Shown here piece by piece: positions 63,241 to 64,000 of a stretch of DNA of 64,000 bases. The notes under the pieces are model-generated. The model was not told where the DNA came from. It did no database searches and saw only the letters and a program-made list of their open reading frames with translations. The DNA comes from Achromobacter spanius (GTDB lineage Bacteria > Pseudomonadota > Gammaproteobacteria > Burkholderiales > Burkholderiaceae_B): positions 4,898,001 to 4,962,000 of the forward strand of contig NZ_CP025030.1 of NCBI RefSeq assembly GCF_002812705.1, read 5' to 3'. Positions within the stretch are counted from its first letter, which is position 1, and every line of letters starts with the position of its first letter. Made by a program: the position numbers and the translations under genes.

Positions 63241-64000
63241 TTAACCGATCGTCATGAGGCTGGCGTTGCCCCCTGCGGCGGCCGTATTCACGCTGATGGA
63301 ACGTTCGGTCAACAGGCGTTCCGGCACATAGGCGGCGCCCGCGGCCAAGGCATCGGACGTCAGCCCATGCACCGCCAGGATGGCCCCCGGACGCTGCGCG
63401 ATGCGCTGGTTCAGCGCTTGCAGCGCGTCGCCATCGCCTTCAAACAGCACGGCCTGGTAGTCCGCCTGGTCGACCTCGTCATCAGCAAGAATGCCCGCCT
63501 GGCCTTGCTGCTCGGCGTCCAGCGTGGACAACAGCGCCTGCGCGGCCGGCGTATCCGCGAACCAGGCATGGTTGCCCGTCAGGCGCGCCACCGACCACTG
63601 CGCCCGCGCACCGGCTTCGGTGGCGGCCACGCAATACACGGCCCCGCGCGGTTCGACCATATAGGTGTTGGTTTCGCCCGTGGGGCCGGGCAACGCAATG
63701 CGTTGCGGCAGCGGCGCGGCGGCATCCAGTGCCGGCGGCAGACCGGCCGGACGCGTACCCAGCAAGCGGTACATGTACAGCGGGCCGCCCGCTTTCGGGC
63801 CCGTGCCCGACAGGCATTCGCCACCAAACGGCTGGACGCCCACCACCGCGCCCACGATGTTGCGGTTGACGTACACGTTGCCGGCATGCACTTGCCCGGT
63901 CACGTGCGCAATGGTTTCGTCGATGCGGGTATGCACGCCGAAGGTCAGGCCGTAGCCCGTGCCGTTGATGGCGTCCAGCAGCGCATCCAGCTCGTCGCGC
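63241..64000 (-). CDS. putA: PutA, proline dehydrogenase / L-glutamate gamma-semialdehyde dehydrogenase (C-terminal part)
   Basis: Open frame of at least 253 residues that continues beyond the window end, so the start is not visible. It begins in the aldehyde-dehydrogenase domain (GYGLTFGVHTRIDETI, GNVYVNRNIVGAVVGVQPFGGECLSGTG) and goes on through the C-terminal domain that caps long PutA proteins, ending in ISVNTAAAGGNASLMTIG. PutA oxidises proline to glutamate; in many bacteria it is membrane-associated. The N-terminal proline dehydrogenase domain and any DNA-binding domain lie outside. Confidence 0.9.
   Translation of the reverse strand, partial: RDELDALLDAINGTGYGLTFGVHTRIDETIAHVTGQVHAGNVYVNRNIVGAVVGVQPFGGECLSGTGPKAGGPLYMYRLLGTRPAGLPPALDAAAPLPQRIALPGPTGETNTYMVEPRGAVYCVAATEAGARAQWSVARLTGNHAWFADTPAAQALLSTLDAEQQGQAGILADDEVDQADYQAVLFEGDGDALQALNQRIAQRPGAILAVHGLTSDALAAGAAYVPERLLTERSISVNTAAAGGNASLMTIG

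Overview
The window is typical high-GC betaproteobacterial chromosome. Gene content and order (dapC-dapD-dapE-prmB, ribF-ileS-lspA-coaBC, Bug-family binding protein, many ABC uptake systems) suggest Alcaligenaceae, most likely Achromobacter or a close Bordetella relative. This is inferred from protein character and synteny, since no searches could be run. Genes are packed tightly, with many ATGA/GTGA/TGATG stop-start overlaps. No IS element, integrase, CRISPR array or rRNA was seen. One tRNA, tRNA-Leu(UAG), lies at 16121-16207.

Layout. 1-1226: DUF1444-like protein. 1304-8256: a five-gene minus-strand operon for glycerol or a related polyol: MFS transporter, FGGY kinase, GlpD, an AGPS-like flavoprotein and the antiterminator GlpP. 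Its leader holds a sigma70-like promoter and an attenuator-like hairpin. 8457-16080: an accessory-looking stretch of more mixed composition, lying between a degenerate copy of a tRNA 3' end (8831) and the real tRNA-Leu 3' end (16121). It carries an unknown three-gene cassette (UDG-superfamily protein, 52-aa protein, 119-aa protein) and a LysR-controlled acyl-CoA cassette (CaiB/BaiF CoA-transferase, enoyl-CoA hydratase, Bug protein). 16255-22352: lysine/diaminopimelate genes, prmB and an ABC-F ATPase. 22419-27967: a Fur-box-marked iron-starvation unit of FecI-like sigma factor, FecR, TonB receptor with STN domain and a MauG/CcpA-type di-haem protein. 28033-31840: chorismate mutase, UvrD-type helicase and acyl desaturase. 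32226-35268: a secreted protein and an RsmB-like rRNA methyltransferase with a large RG-rich tandem-repeat N-terminus.

35324-41864: purN, ribF, ileS, lspA, coaBC. 41860-42071: two inverted 66-bp REP-like elements that supply the 3' ends of both convergent genes. 42012-44483: DUF1177, peptidase E and an IclR regulator. 44645-48926: membrane hydrolase, DedA protein, dUTPase and an Old Yellow Enzyme. 49018-52027: ehuABCD-type (ectoine) ABC importer. 52205-55815: branched-chain-type binding protein, OsmC protein, mntH with a Fur/Mur-type palindrome, and a small protein. 55997-58037: divergent TetR/MFS pair around a perfect 20-bp inverted repeat. 58122-62977: livJHMGF branched-chain amino-acid importer. 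63241-64000: C-terminal part of PutA, running off the window.

The strongest leads are: (i) a GlpP-type antitermination circuit, with gene and candidate RNA target in the same operon, whose kinase lacks the glutamate glycerol kinases use to bind glycerol; (ii) the unknown three-gene cassette near a possible island edge; (iii) the RG-repeat extension of the RsmB-like methyltransferase; (iv) REP-like elements captured as gene ends; and (v) the TetR/MFS operator pair.
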